From positions 1,053,501-1,117,500 of the forward strand of contig JAGYVD010000008.1 in the NCBI GenBank assembly GCA_021209875.1: a stretch of 64,000 bases of DNA. The letters run 5' to 3'. The notes beneath the pieces were generated by a model. That model did not search any database. It was not told where the DNA came from and saw nothing but the letters and a program-made list of their open reading frames with translations. The stretch's first letter is position 1, and every line of letters starts with the position of its first letter. The stretch is from Rosellinia necatrix (taxonomy: Eukaryota; Ascomycota; Sordariomycetes; Xylariales; Xylariaceae). A program made the translations under genes and the position numbers. Below, one piece after another: positions 21,846 through 34,578 of this stretch.

Positions 21846-22369
21846 TTAGGAATCGCACGAGCCAGCAGACGAATTCGAATCCGTCACTGTGGCCAATGAG
21901 TCGGTCATGTTAGCAGGCCGAAGCTTACTTTGGGCATTCATGCTGCTGTACTCTAGCGCCGCATAATAGCAATTATAGCCTTCTATTTGTTTACACCTCT
22001 CCTGACGGGCCTCCCGGCGACGTCTCACGCCTTGGGGCGATCCCGTGAGCATCAGCGGGCAGTCAGAATCATCGATAAAGGCCGTGAGCCTAAATTCCCG
22101 AAGACTGATCGGGTCCTCGTGTTCTGAGTATGGTTGAGGAGCTACTCTCGCCCCTCGAACGGACTCGTCGCCAAGCTGCTTGAGGGATAGTTGAGGGGCC
22201 AGTGAGGTTGATTGAGAGGCCAGGTCGCCCTCGTCTTCGTTTGATGTTGCTCTGCCCCTGGGAGTATTTAGCCTCGGAACAGAATACAGACTTCGACACG
22301 GACGGGCAGTCAGCGGTAGGGGAGGCCTTACGAAAAATCAGATGCCGATGAATGAGAATTGGAAGGCAT
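21846..22369 (-). CDS. Putative two-exon orphan gene, ~149 aa
   Basis: The minus-strand frame ending with TAA at 21846 stays open for more than 135 codons back to about 22257. It has balanced, protein-like composition (LAPQLSLKQLGDES, HEDPISLREFRLTAFIDDSD, a basic RRRREARQERCK patch, then a Ser/Thr/Asn-rich tail). There is no good ATG at its head, but an intron at 22331-22258 (GTAAGG donor, CTCCCAG acceptor, GGCTAAAT as a possible branch) joins it in phase to a short exon 22369-22332 (MPSNSHSSASDF). The total is 450 nt, exactly 150 codons. I do not recognise the product; the basic patch might bind nucleic acid, which is speculation. It is the only coding-like stretch I could support between 20.5 and 28.5 kb. 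It could be a real species-specific gene or chance. Confidence 0.35.
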
Positions 22370-24499
22370 AGCTGCACGAGATGGCCTAACTGGAATCACA
22401 ATGAGAACAAATCGGTTTCGGTGATGATGAGGCGACAGTTACAAAGGGAGACTGGCAATTCGGATGTTGGCACGGACTGGGGCCTTACTTCAACGGTATA
22501 AGAACTACTAAGTGCCATCCAGGCCTTTTACATCGTGGCAGAGACATGGTGCAGTGCAGTGCAGTGCATGTGGTATTAATTGCCTTGTCAATCAATACCT
22601 ACGGGAATTCCGCTAAACGTGCATCCAACGGAATACCATTGCTGAGGCCAAAGAGGCCATTTAGTGAGATATGAGACCGATACGGTACCGGCCCAGGTGG
22701 CGGACCCATGACGGAGGGATGGAGGGATGGAGGGACGAAGGGAGGGTGTGGGGGCAGTGGGCAGTAATTATACATACCCCGCAATAATTGAAAGTCACGA
22801 GTGAGGCTAGTTCTGAGGCCAATTTTTTTGTGAGTGGATCATTTTGTGAGCGAGCCTTTTTTTTTTTTTTTTTTTTCGCAAGAGGCTCTGCCTTTGTTTT
22901 AAGGTAGAACATTAAAATGCAATATATATCATTAGTGGAATGCGATAACTGCAATGCGAATTGGGATGTACAGGGTTGCTAACTAGGAATCGTGTGGGAT
23001 GGAAGAAACTTATTGATGGTTCGGTTAACTACCTACCCATACGACGTAGCGTAATAAACATGGCATGTCCTCTAAAGGGATCGGTCGGTTGGGCTTTGCG
23101 CCTTGGCATGCGCAATGCACATGAATCCTATACTAGAATTGGAACCGCAGTGATTTTGTGAGACGCCGAATTCACCATGAAGAGGAGCAGTTGTATATAC
23201 TAGTTAACCATAAAGTTAATTAGTGGTTAGAAGAAAATATACATGCCCTGAGGAGCGGTCAGTAGACTATGGTAAATGATAAATACTGCTTCTATGTACG
23301 AGACAAAATGGCATCATCCTCTCGGATTCAATCTCGGATTCAACGTTAAAGACGAACAAGAGCCGCCCAAACCAGCCGACGGATCCCGTCAACTCCGCTA
23401 TCGCTGTCGCGTCAAGGTTGCGATATACTCTACAAACATTGCAGCAGATGGTCCTGCTTCTACACACGCACATCACCCGAAAAACCGTCCGGATGCCGGA
23501 TTGAAACCGTATCGCTGCCGTTTCTATCCCTCTGGTTCGCGCACATATGTGACTCGAGAAGTCGGTCGAAGAGTCACGCTGCGGCGCCGAGGGACAACAT
23601 GCAGCCGTCCTCGTGGACTCGACAACCCTGGCCAGACGACAAGAACGAGTGGTGGTCGGTCGCAGGTCTGTCGTCATCAATCATGTCGGCCATCGTGTGA
23701 TCAAATAATCACCGCCTTCGCGACGCCTAGGTTTGTTAATACACCCTTTGTCACGTCTCCGTGAGCAGGTTTCGATATATTAAAGAGAAACCGAGCCAAT
23801 TACGGCCGCCCACGTCTACGTAGGCAGGCGTGGCCCCCAGCTGAGAGGTCGCATTGGTATGCGGGCGTGGTTCACTTCGGCGCAGTATGGTCATGCATCG
23901 GATGCCTCCTCTTTATGGCCTCAGAGGGGTCGCGCCCTGCTGTAGTACGGCACAATGTTCCGGTCGGAGAACTGTCGGAATCAAGTTCCGCCGGCACCGA
24001 TGCTAGTGCTGTATCACGTGATATATGCCATCACTGGTCGGTCGGCGGGACGGTGTTATAAACGCCTCTATACGAAAAGGTGTGACGGACTTGTCGGAGT
24101 TATCGGCTTCTCGTGGGCATCGTCGTGGCTAGAGGCATCGAGATATCGAGACCACTGAGGGCTTGGGATAGACCTGGGGAGGCTATGGCTCATCCACAAG
24201 ATCCAACATGTTCGGACTCGACACCTTCACCAACATATTCTGGAGAATGAATAGCCATTGGAGCTTGTGCGAACATAACAAAAGAGAGGCAGAGTTGACT
24301 GCGTTGCCAGTAATCAACAAGCCAAGTAAAGAGACAAGAGAAGGGTTGAGTAGGAAGGGTGAATGCATCGAGGGGAGGCAAACCTTAACACACAAACCTG
24401 TCTTGCCAGCCCAGCACAGAGCAAAAACCAACTGAACATGCTTGTATCCCGGGGAGAGGGAAACATGCCCGTTTTTATAATTTCTAAGATACCATGTCA

Positions 24500-24533
24500 G
24501 GAAGCAGGAACAGCAGGAACAGCAGGAACAGCA
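24500..24533 (+). repeat. 9-bp tandem repeat
   Basis: About four imperfect units of GGAACAGCA. In-frame length, but not within a supported gene. Confidence 0.6.
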
Positions 24534-26327
24534 CTACCGAGCATAGTTGTCCTGTTGAGGGAAGCCAAGGAACAAAGGATCGGCAGAACGAAGGCGGATC
24601 GAAGCAGGTTGCAGGTTCCATCATGCAACTTGCTCAGTGCAACCTTCTTAGCGTCATTTGCTTTTTACTCGCTGGGGGTCAGAGAAAAAAGGAAGTGTTC
24701 ATATGCTTTTTCAACTTTGCGCATGATGGCGTCGCATTTGCCTCTTAGTCGACTGCACGAGCTCCCCCCTACCCCTCCATGATTGGCTAGGCCGACGCAA
24801 TAGATTGCATCCCTCCAACCGCGGCGGCTGGCATGAGAGCGTTGGCTCCAGGCATCAGCTAGGGGTTGGCACTTTATCTGCCAGGATCTGGCGCGGGAAA
24901 AAACGTGGGGGCTGCGGGAGGGGATGCCCGCGCACGCAGGGGAGAGCATTCGAGAAAAGAGGAATGGAACTGTCCCAATGTTGCACGGCGCAATGTACAC
25001 GATGTACCCGTCGGACCCGGACATAGAGCTGTTACTCAACGTGCATGGTAAGCGCCAGGCGGGCGTAGGTCTGAGCGCCCCGTTAGGACCGACAGGTAGC
25101 ACGAATTCGGGAGACGCAGCGGATGGACGTGATGCCTCCTTCAACTATCCATATTGCTCGTATATCGCGGGCCGGGCCACCATTTTCATGGCATTAGCAT
25201 TTCTTTATTTGGGGGTGCCGGTCTCAGTGGCCCATACAATGACGTGGCCACTATCAGATCAGCGAAGAAAGCCGGAGGACCAGAGAGGTGCGTAATGAGG
25301 GAGGGGACGGGGGGTGTTAATGATACATCATCCCACGGCCTCGCATGAGCAGAATAGAGTACCCAGGGTACCAGGCAGCTGGACAAGAACCGGATGAGAG
25401 TAAGATGCAATATCACAGGTGCCCCGGCTGGGTGCCACGGTGCGGTGACGGATGTTTATGTGTTATGCTGCTATGATGCCACGCTGTGGTCATACATGCT
25501 CATGCTAGTATGGACGTCGCTGCTCTCGGAACCCCGACACCCTCTTGACCGAGAATGCCCCAGTTGCAAAATTCGTGAAGCATGCCACGCACGCAGCCCA
25601 CACTAGGTAGATCTTACGCGGATAGTAAGACGGTGTTGTCTTTGGGATGAAGGAAAGTCTTACGGATCGAGATTAGATAGAAATCAAAAGTGCTTGTACA
25701 TGCCTACGTCTAGGTAGGTAGGGTTAGGTTTTAGAGTGGAGATCATTCACCCTGCGGGGTCCCGAAGCGGCGCCCCTCTATGTTCATATGCATACTCACG
25801 AGGCCAGTCCAGGCCGCGCCTTTCATTCATTTTTAAATAGTGTAGATACCTACTAAAAGTGGTGTGTGTCTTAGGCTATCACACGGATTCTAGCTCAGCC
25901 TTCACAAGCGCCACATGGGAAAGAACGTTCAGGCTGGCCTAGACCGCCCCATGCCAACAATTCTCGTTTTTGGCCTCATCTTGGGCCTCATTTTTGTTGG
26001 TCGCGCTCGAATTCGCGTGAGCCGGGCCGGGCCGGGGTTAGGGGCATAGATAGGTATGGTATACCGAATAACTAGCGGTCAATCAGCGTTATGTTCGTGT
26101 AGCGTACATGGCCGGGGATAAAATGCTCAAGCGACTGACCGGACTAACGACTAACCGGCTCCATCCATTTCATGAGAACCAGGGCAGGTGGGTCAAGGGC
26201 TCAGAACATTGAGGCCAAATACTGGGCGTCCTAGGTAGCCTATCGGCAGCTTCCGATGTGACCAACCAGCGAATAGTGCTATTGCTAATATAACGTATAT
26301 ATATATATATATGTATGGACTTTTCCT

Positions 26328-26383
26328 GCATGGCCTCACATACATGGCCTCACATACATGGCCTCGCATACCTGGTCTCACGT
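26328..26383 (+). repeat. 14-bp tandem repeat
   Basis: Four units of CATGGCCTCACATA or close variants, the last diverging to CCTGGTCTCACG. Directly preceded by a (TA)n run at about 26297-26312. Confidence 0.6.
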
Positions 26384-28585
26384 TTCACGCTCTGAACCCA
26401 ACCAATTTCACGGTTCACTGATAATTCGGTCGTCCAGCATGCGTGTTACTTTGACCTGACTCCTTAAAGGGCTAATAAAAGAGGGTGTGTAACTTCCTCT
26501 TACTGCATCTTCGGACCTAGTCTAGGGTGCCTGGATGGGGGGTTGGGGGCCCCTACGTACCAAATGGAAATGCACTACCGCCCAACCAGACTTCATGTCC
26601 TTCGCAAATTGGGGAAGGCCGTGATCTAGCGCTATCTTGGCCGTCATATGATGGGTGAGCACGCGTCTGGTATAGCCTATAGGGCAACCGTGATATGGTT
26701 GTAGTGTAGGCGAGCTGCAATCACCAATGCGCTAACAGCATCATGACCATCATGGCCATCATGGCCGTAGGCGATGCAAGCGTGGATAAAGAGCCGGAGC
26801 CCTACTACGTACTTGCTTACCTTGGGCCTACCAACATCATTGCTGGGCGGGTTGGACATGTGCCTCGTAGCCACTTACATAGTGTACATGTAGTGTACAT
26901 ACCTACGAAGAGGCCAGCCAACTGAGGGGACCCTACCTATCCCCGCAGTGCGGGTAAACGAGGTGTACTAGATATTGATGACAAGCATGCAGCATCCCTG
27001 TTCTAGGTTGGTAGAGGATGCATCAGGACAACAGAAGCAAATATCACCAAAATGGCTCATCCACACAAGTTATTACGTGTCGCGCCGAGTGGCGTTTCGT
27101 CGACAACGCCGGGTCACCGAATGGTTCCCGATATTATGTATCGTGTTTTTTGAAATGCCGATATCTGCATTAGGCATTTCAATCGTATCCTTGTATACCC
27201 TGTGAGAAATCCGATCATGATCCCTTTGATTTTTTTATTTTGTTTTATTTTTCGTATCCACTCCAAAACCTTCACACCATCAACTTATGATGGGGATCAG
27301 GAGCTGGTTCTTTGGCATTTATTCCGCCGCTTTAGAGAATAGCGCCAGTGCGTGCCATCGCCACTACCTACAGCCCCACCCCCCCACCCCGCCAAACCTG
27401 CCACATAGGGTTTTGAAATCGAACCAATCATGATTTCCTTTTGCGTAGCATGTCTCTTGGAGACTCGTCGTCGTGCAAGGCAAAATATTCCCATGAGTGG
27501 CTGTAGATCCTCCGTATTACATACAAAGTAACCAGAGCTATCGTGGTTGGAGGCGAAGCCTTCTGTCCTTCCAGTGGGGTGGCATTATATGTTGGCATCC
27601 GAATACCCCCGTCGAAGATTTCCAGGCAAATAGTGATATCGCCAACCTAGAACCCTACACCGGCAGGGAGACAGGCCGGATATTCATCAGGCTACGGAGG
27701 TGGCACTCAGCTGATCCAAGGGGCCGAAAATGAAGGCCGTGGCAGCCTGTAGGATCACCATGACGGATGAGTCGTAGCCTGGCTGTTACCCTGTCTATAT
27801 GGGAGAGCGGAATCTCATAGGCAGACTCACGTAGGACCCCCCAAAGGCTGTCATGAATACGAAAGGTGCATGTCTTAACACACACACACACACACACTCC
27901 ACGCAACGGTCCTTTGTAGTAAGCCGGGACTTGATACAGGACTCGCGCCTGGCTTAGCACAAACGCGGGATATGATGAGAAATCAGGGTGCATTCTAATA
28001 CTGAGTAACGTATCGAGAAGAGCAGGGACTGCCCGAGGTGCGGCCTAGGCGAAAATGTGTTTGTTCTTTGGCAGCGAGGGTCATATTCTCGAACAATTCA
28101 ACCATCTGAGGCATGGTTAAAGCGCAGGTTGCTGCCTTCATGGTTCCTATAAACCAAAAACCAGAGACTGAGAAGGACTAGAAACTGTGTGAGATGGAAT
28201 GAGTGTTATCGCGAAATAAAAGGTAGCATGTGAAACTATATCTTATTCTCAGGCTCCCAAGGAAAAAAAAAAAAAAAGAGAGAGGCAATGCTGATACACT
28301 AAGAGTGCTTCGGCAGGGGGCATGTGTTGTTAACTGCGATAGAAATTTAGGGTAAAGGCTTTTCGATTCATTATATCTATTAAAAATCGACTTTGGGTTA
28401 ATCAGGTATTGTTTAAGTCGAGGATCGCGGGGTGCTATGATTGACAGCATCGTTTTTCGGTGACATCAAACACTATAATACACCTATAAATCCATCCTAA
28501 CCATTTTTACCTATATCGCGACGGCGATGCCAAGAGCCAACGTCTCTCTAAACCAAGCGCATTCATCGTCACCAACCAAGTCCCT

Positions 28586-31500
28586 CTACAGATCTTCTTC
28601 CTCAGCGGTCGTCTTCTCAATGATGTAATACTTATCACGCCCCGTCTTGGCATCGGGCTCATGTTCAACTGCAACATTGCATCGTTAGCCCCCGACAACA
28701 AAAATAGCAACAAAAATAGCAACAGCGCAAAAGGCATGGGGTAGGGGGCAGAGGGCAGGACACCTACGGGCGAGCTTATTGATGTGTCCGATAACGTTTT
28801 CGATGTACGAGTCCTTCTTGTTGCGGTCCTGGCGTCCGAGATCGTTGACCCACTGGAAGCCGTTGAGGGCGATGTAGACGATGGCGATAAACACAACAAC
28901 ACCGATGGAATAGGCCCAGATGACGACGACGGTGACGATGTCGGTCCAGCCGTTGGGGGAATTCCGAAACTGGTCGTGCGGGGTGTCACTCATGACGCCG
29001 CCACCGCTGTCCGACAGCCAGCCGAAGAGGCAGAAGAGGGTGGCGAGGATGTCGACGCCGAGGATGGCAGCGACAAGCTGCCAGGACGGCCAGGTCTGCC
29101 CGCCGCGGGTGACGAAGATGAGCCAGTTCTCTGTCAGCGCGACCTCGAGGAACAGCACCTCCTGGATAGACCCGAAGTTCTCGATGACGCCCCCGTTGCG
29201 TAGGAACAGCGTCCCACGCAGGATCCAAGTCCCCGCCGCCAGCAGTCCCCCCAAGATCACGCTGATGACCCAGATCTTCTTCAACTGCCACTCTACCGGC
29301 CGCGGCTCCACGTGTGCGTTATCGTATGCCACCGCCACCGTCGCCAGGTCCGCAAACAGCGCGATAAATACCACTAGGTCCGGCCGGATCGTCTCGTTGA
29401 TGATGATCATCGACGTCGTCAAATAGATCTCGAGGTGTAGGCACAGTGCGATGCGGTATTGCACGTACGATTTCATCCGTTGGAAGATCTGTTCCCAGGG
29501 GTCAGTAATGCTGTTGTATGGCTCAGACGCGGATATGTGAAGAATGAAAAGAAATAGAAAAGGCTCTTAAGCCGAACCCGGGATGCGTTCTCTCTCCCCG
29601 GAGGCCCTCTATATATCACTTAGGACATACCTGACGGGCGGTCTTGATGGATAGAATGATCGTACTCAACCCAGGGGCCAAGAACACGATGTCGGCGGCG
29701 GCCTGGGCAGCCTCGGACGAGCCTTCAACAGCGATGCCGCAGTCGGCTTTCTTCAGCGATGGCGCATCGTTGACACCTAGGGGACAGTGTAAGCAAATTT
29801 TTCGCCAGTTTTCGTTAGCGATGGATGGACGGAAAAGGGGGAGGGGGGATCCGGGGCGTGGAGAAAAATTTTTTTTTTTTTTTTGTGCTTGCTTACCATC
29901 TCCTGTCATGGCGGTCAAAGAGCCTCTCTGCTGCAGCATCTCGACGACCTGATACTTGTGCTCCGGGAAGACCTCGGCGAAGCCATCGGCACGCTGGACA
30001 AGGTCGTGCTGGACGGTGCCGGTGAGGCCGCCGCTGTGGATGAGGCGTTCTGAGTTATACACCTTGGTGCCAAGGCCGAGCATCTTGCACGTCTCGCGGG
30101 CAATGGCGATGGCGTCACCCGTCAACATCTTGACGGGGACACCGAGGTGAGCGGCCTCGATAATGGTCTGGGCTGTGTCCTCGCGCGGCGGATCAAACAT
30201 GGACAGCAGGCCTAAAAGCACCCAGGGCCCGTCGTTCTGGCGGCAGGCGACCCCGAGGGAGCGGAAACCGCGTTGGGCAAACTCGCGCGCCTTAGCATTG
30301 TAATTGGCGCTCGTCTCTTTGTCGACCTCGGCGAGCGCGAGGATGGCGCGCGGCGCACCCTTGGCACACGTGTACCGGTCCTCGCCGAGCCGGCAGTAGC
30401 TCGTGATCCGCTTCGACACGGGGTCGAAGGGCACGAACCGGTCCGTCTTCCAGCCTTGACGCAAAATCTCCCGCGCTTTAGGGTACCGCTTTAGTGTCGT
30501 AATGATGACCTTGTCGATTGGGTCCAGCGACGCTACGTTGTGCGAGCTCGCGAGGGCCGCCACCGCCATCATCCAGTTCACGTCTTGTCCTTCCGCCACA
30601 TACGGATCGCGGAGGCTCAGTTTGTTCGCCGTTAGCGTCCCCGTCTTGTCCGAGCAGAGTACATTTACGCCCTATCGATCTTGGTCAATATAAAAGTCCT
30701 GTGAAGATTAGGTGGGGATAAGTACTCACAGCGAGAGACTCGATGGCCGTCAGCTTCTGGACGATGGCCTTCTGCTTCGCCAGGTACGCCGCTCCCACAG
30801 CCAGCGTCGTGGTCGTCACGACCGGAAGACCGACAGGGACGCCGATTATGAGAAGTACTAGGGTGTAATGCAGCAGATTCTGGACGTGTGGCTCCGCTAT
30901 TCGGAGGTGATGATAGAAACCGCCGATCCAAGCGGCCAGAATCCAAAACATGACGAGTATTAGGAGAGACATGCCGATGCTGTTCATGACAGCTTTGAAG
31001 TGCCCTTGGTCCTTCGCCCCCTGAACCAATTCAGCGGTCCGTCCAACAAACGAATACCTTGCGGAGGTGGTTATGATGGCGTAAGCCTTGCCGCGCTTGC
31101 AGCCCGTAGTATAGAATATAGTGTCTCCCATGTACTTGTCGGCGGCGAGCGATTCTCCCGTGATGGCAGACTGATCACAGGCAACCAGCGAGTCTCCATA
31201 GTGAATGGACCGCGCGCTCTCATCGTCGTCATCGTCTTTCCCCTTCTCGTCCCCGCCCTCATCCTTCCCCTTCTCCTTCTTATCATTTCCGCCACCGCCA
31301 GCCTCCGTAACCCCCTCCTCATTAAACTTGTCCTCATTTTTCAACTCCTTGTACTGCTCGAAATCCTGTGTCCTGTGGTAGTCACATATTAGCTGCGCGT
31401 CACCGGGTACCGTCTGGCCCTCTTGAATGATCACCTATGGGGATATAATTAGCATCAGTACCGATCTCAAGCGATCCCTGAGAAACGGAACTCGACGAGC

Positions 31501-32380
31501 CGGAGCGCTCACAATGTCACCAGGGACTAGCTCCCTAGCGAGAATCTGCTGTTCCCTGCCATCCCGCACGACCATTGATTTCATGGCAATGTCTCCCTTC
31601 AGGCTTGCCACGACATCGGCGGCTTGTTTCTCCTGATAGAATCCGACGAACGCGTTGAGGGCCAAAATGCCGAGGATTACGCCGAAGTCGATCCAATCCT
31701 GGAGGCCTACGGCTAGTAGGGCGGCAATCTCCATGACTACCGAAGTCTTAGAACCCATCCTAAACACGCAAAAGCACTGCAAGTTCCGACCTACCGTAGA
31801 GGATGGGCCCCGTGAAGTACCCGAAGATCTTGGCGAGCATGTCCTCCTTCTCGGACGTGAGCTCGTTCCAGCCGAAGCGCTTGCGGCGCTCCTCCACCGC
31901 GGTGCTAGCGAGGCCGTGTAGGACGTCCGTCTCAAGCCATGCGTCTGGGGGTTTTCCCACGGTCACGGCCGGGCTCCCCACGGCAGGCTGCTGCTGCTGC
32001 GATGGCCGGGTCTTCTCTGCCTTCTTCCAGAACTCCCACCACTTCTTCCCCCCACCCTTGCCCCTCTCTCCTGACTGCATGGTGCTGGCGAGGCTCGCCC
32101 GCCGCCCTTGGTCGAACGTTGTGATGTACCGATCGAGCACCTCAAACTCGCCGAGTTCTGGTCCCCTTTCCGCTGCCAAGGGAACCGGCGTTTCGTCAAA
32201 CTTGACGCGTTCATCTCCGGCGCTGGCGCTACCGCCGCCGTCACCGTTTCCGCCGGGAACGGTAGGGTCCTCAGCAGCCGGGGGTGCTGGGGGTGCCGGG
32301 TCGTTTTGGCGAGCCGCGGCGTTGGCCTCGATATCGTCGGCGGCGGCGCTCTGCCGTCCGTGAGAGTGGAGGAAACTCAT
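28586..32380 (-). CDS. Plasma-membrane H+-ATPase (P3A type), long form
   Basis: Seven exons on the minus strand: 32380-31795, 31736-31513, 31434-30730, 30671-29897, 29776-29631, 29488-28768 and 28668-28586. The sum is 1080 codons, 1079 residues. P-type ATPase landmarks are TGES (362-365), the phosphorylated Asp513 in CSDKTGTLTANK, MLTGDAIAIA and TGDGVNDAPSLKKADCGIAV (764-769 region). PVGLPVV in helix M4, instead of the Ca-pump PEGLP, and GPILYVMEIAALLAVGLQDW mark the fungal proton-pump subfamily. It pumps H+ out of the cell and energises uptake. It is longer than the ~920-residue yeast enzyme because of a disordered N-terminus of roughly 100 residues (Ala/Pro/Gly/Gln-rich) and an acidic Lys/Asp/Glu/Gly insert (about 290-345) just before TGES. 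Such long forms resemble the second pump clade of filamentous fungi. Introns are 58-142 nt; the fourth (29896-29777) carries a long T run on the plus strand. Confidence 0.93.
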
Positions 32381-34578
32381 GGTCTCGGTTGCGTCCCTTT
32401 TTTCCCTTGGGGTTTTGGAGATTCCTATCTTCCCAACTGAAAAAGCGAACGTGACATGAACCGCCGTGTAAATTGCCGTGTCGGTGTGTAAGTAGAGACC
32501 CCTCTCTGCTCTCTCCTCCTTCCTAGGAACGCATTAGTGGCCAACCCTTAGTATCAATAACAACCTGGGAAGTCCAGAGATCTTCAGATAATTCTCACGT
32601 GCTACATGATGCAACTTTCTCTGCTTCGACTATCATATTGTGGACTCATTTCCTGCAGGCATGTATGCAGGCTAACGGTAGGTAAATTCGAACTGTTCGC
32701 TATGGGAGCATGAATGGCCGAGCCCCGGCACCCTCATTATTACCAGGCGGCTCGGTGTGCTTTTCGGAATCTCACAACTCTAAAACTTGATCAGAAAAAC
32801 ACTCATATCCTCTATACGATGTCCGGTCGAAAGGCTCGGTCTCGGGTACCCTCACCAGTGCCGATAATCCTCTCTAGTTGTCCCATCAAGACAATCAATG
32901 GTGCCGCGCTGCGAGTGATTCGTGACAGGTCGCCATCCCGGCATCCCTTTGTCCTGTCATCCCAAGGGGGCCACAATTGAGTTTCACCCGGCAGAGATGA
33001 GGCCAGTTCCGGACTCCCAAGACGCCCAGGCGAGGCAATGGGGTCAAAGCGACGCCGTTCAAATTTATATTTAGTTTTGCTTCTCGTAAATTCCCGTCGA
33101 GAACCCTATCTTCAAGACCAAAGGTAATCTTGCTAACGGGACCTTGACAGGGCCTCAACGGGCTACTACCCCGGAGCTGCTTTAGTCACACGATTAGAAG
33201 GGTAGAGTAGAAATTGATTGAGTGACAGATATTTTAAATTAGAGAAAAAGATACTGAGACTCTCGGGTCTCTATCCAATTTGTATAGGGCGCCAGCTTGT
33301 ACCTTCCCAGTGTCTACACACAATGTACCTGCCACCGAGAGCATCGTTCTTGGCCACGGAGCTGTGACTTGACATAGATACGTCATAATGGGCGCATGGC
33401 ATGTACATATGCACAACAGGCACGGGCATAGCGTTGACAAAACCTTATTCGTTTGGCCATGCAGATGCCCGAGAGCTAGGTAGGTAGTCAGGGGTAGCAA
33501 CTGGCAGTAGGTACGGAGTTTCATTTATATATGCATTTCTACAGCGACCTATCGCTCGCCGGATGGGCATGACACATAGATCTTATGTGGGATCCCCCCC
33601 ACGCCGCGAAATTCAGCAGCGCGGGAATGAAATTTTCAATCCCGTATAGTCGTATAACTGCGCGACGGCTCCTGTCTTCCATGTATCTTTCGTCGTTCAT
33701 GTAAAATGAAAGACCACGCTGGCTAACTCGAAGGCCTTGTAGCTCCAGAAGTTGCGAGTTCGTATCCTTTTAAGATAGACAAATATTAGAACTAGTTATC
33801 TAGTGTACGAGTATAATTACAGCGTAAAAGTGGTATAGTTGTGTTCCTTTTACCCACGATCCTGCTTCTCTTTCATTTGCGCTTGGTTTGGTTCATCCAG
33901 TTTATCTGCAATGCCTGGCATTGGTTGGCGCGGGGAAAGAGAATAGAAACGCTCAATCTAAAAGGGCTATATGTACAAACCGTAGTAATTAACCATCAAG
34001 CGTTCAAAATTATGATAGTCCCGGTGGTGATCATAGGCAAATATGTTGTTATGTGTTAACATATGCCACACTGAAAGAAGAGAAAGAAGCCGGTAAAGTG
34101 GGTCAAAGCTATTTTGAATACGAAAATGCACCGGGCCAGGCGGGCGATTTAAGTAGGCTAATAACCCGAGTGTGGAGAGATGGTGATGGAAGCCGAGCCA
34201 ATCTAGATATAGATAGACAGTACCTACTTTATTATGACCTTTCTTCTTTCACTTGGACTTAGATTCGTCGTTCTCTCCTCTAGTCTCGATATCCTGCCTT
34301 AACATTCACTTTTGCTCTCATAAGAGAGGACGTTTCTTACTTGAATGACCCAAGACCAACCTGGCCCAGATTTGTAACCATTAGTACTAACCGTCTACGC
34401 TATCATATAACGCCCGAGGTACCCTTTCTACATTGGCTTCCTCTATATCGGTTGAAGCACGACCCATCGATAACGAAAGGTCCTAGCGGCCCAGGGAAGC
34501 TTTCATTCTCATATTACAAGCCGACCCGGGACCACGCTTTTGAATTCGCCCATGTCCATTCCTCACCAGGTCGGCATT
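32381..34578. other. Intergenic, no gene seen
   Basis: AT-richer spacer. A tRNA-like T-loop motif near 33755-33775 was considered and rejected. No repeats of note. Confidence 0.4.

Larger units (their letters stand above)
22370..28585. other. Long gene-poor region with simple repeats
   Basis: About 6 kb without a supportable gene. Simple repeats are GCAGT at about 22549-22568, GGGATGGA at 22711-22740, T20 at 22857-22876, a 9-bp GGAACAGCA array at about 24500-24533, (TA)n at about 26297-26312, a 14-bp CATGGCCTCACATA array at about 26328-26383, (AC)n at 27879-27897 and a poly-A at about 28262-28276. Overlapping frames of 130-160 codons at 23267-23764 and 24665-25295 occur on both strands at once and lack any family signature. 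Confidence 0.35.

Noticed and set aside
23267..23764. Overlapping 137- and 162-codon frames on opposite strands
   Set aside because: Both strands open at once, odd composition, no splice-supported extension and no family recognised.
24665..25295. 159-codon minus and 123-codon plus frames
   Set aside because: Overlap each other, carry no motif and lie in repeat-bearing intergenic DNA.
26328..26383. Regularly repeated unit that might suggest a CRISPR-like array
   Set aside because: Units are contiguous with no spacers; a simple 14-bp tandem repeat in a eukaryotic genome.
29864..29884. T run inside the H+-ATPase gene as a possible frameshift site
   Set aside because: It lies inside intron 29896-29777 and does not affect the coding frame.
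33735..33780. tRNA-like GAGTTCGTATCC T-loop motif with GGCTAACTC upstream
   Set aside because: No seven-base acceptor stem, anticodon stem or box A could be assembled around it.
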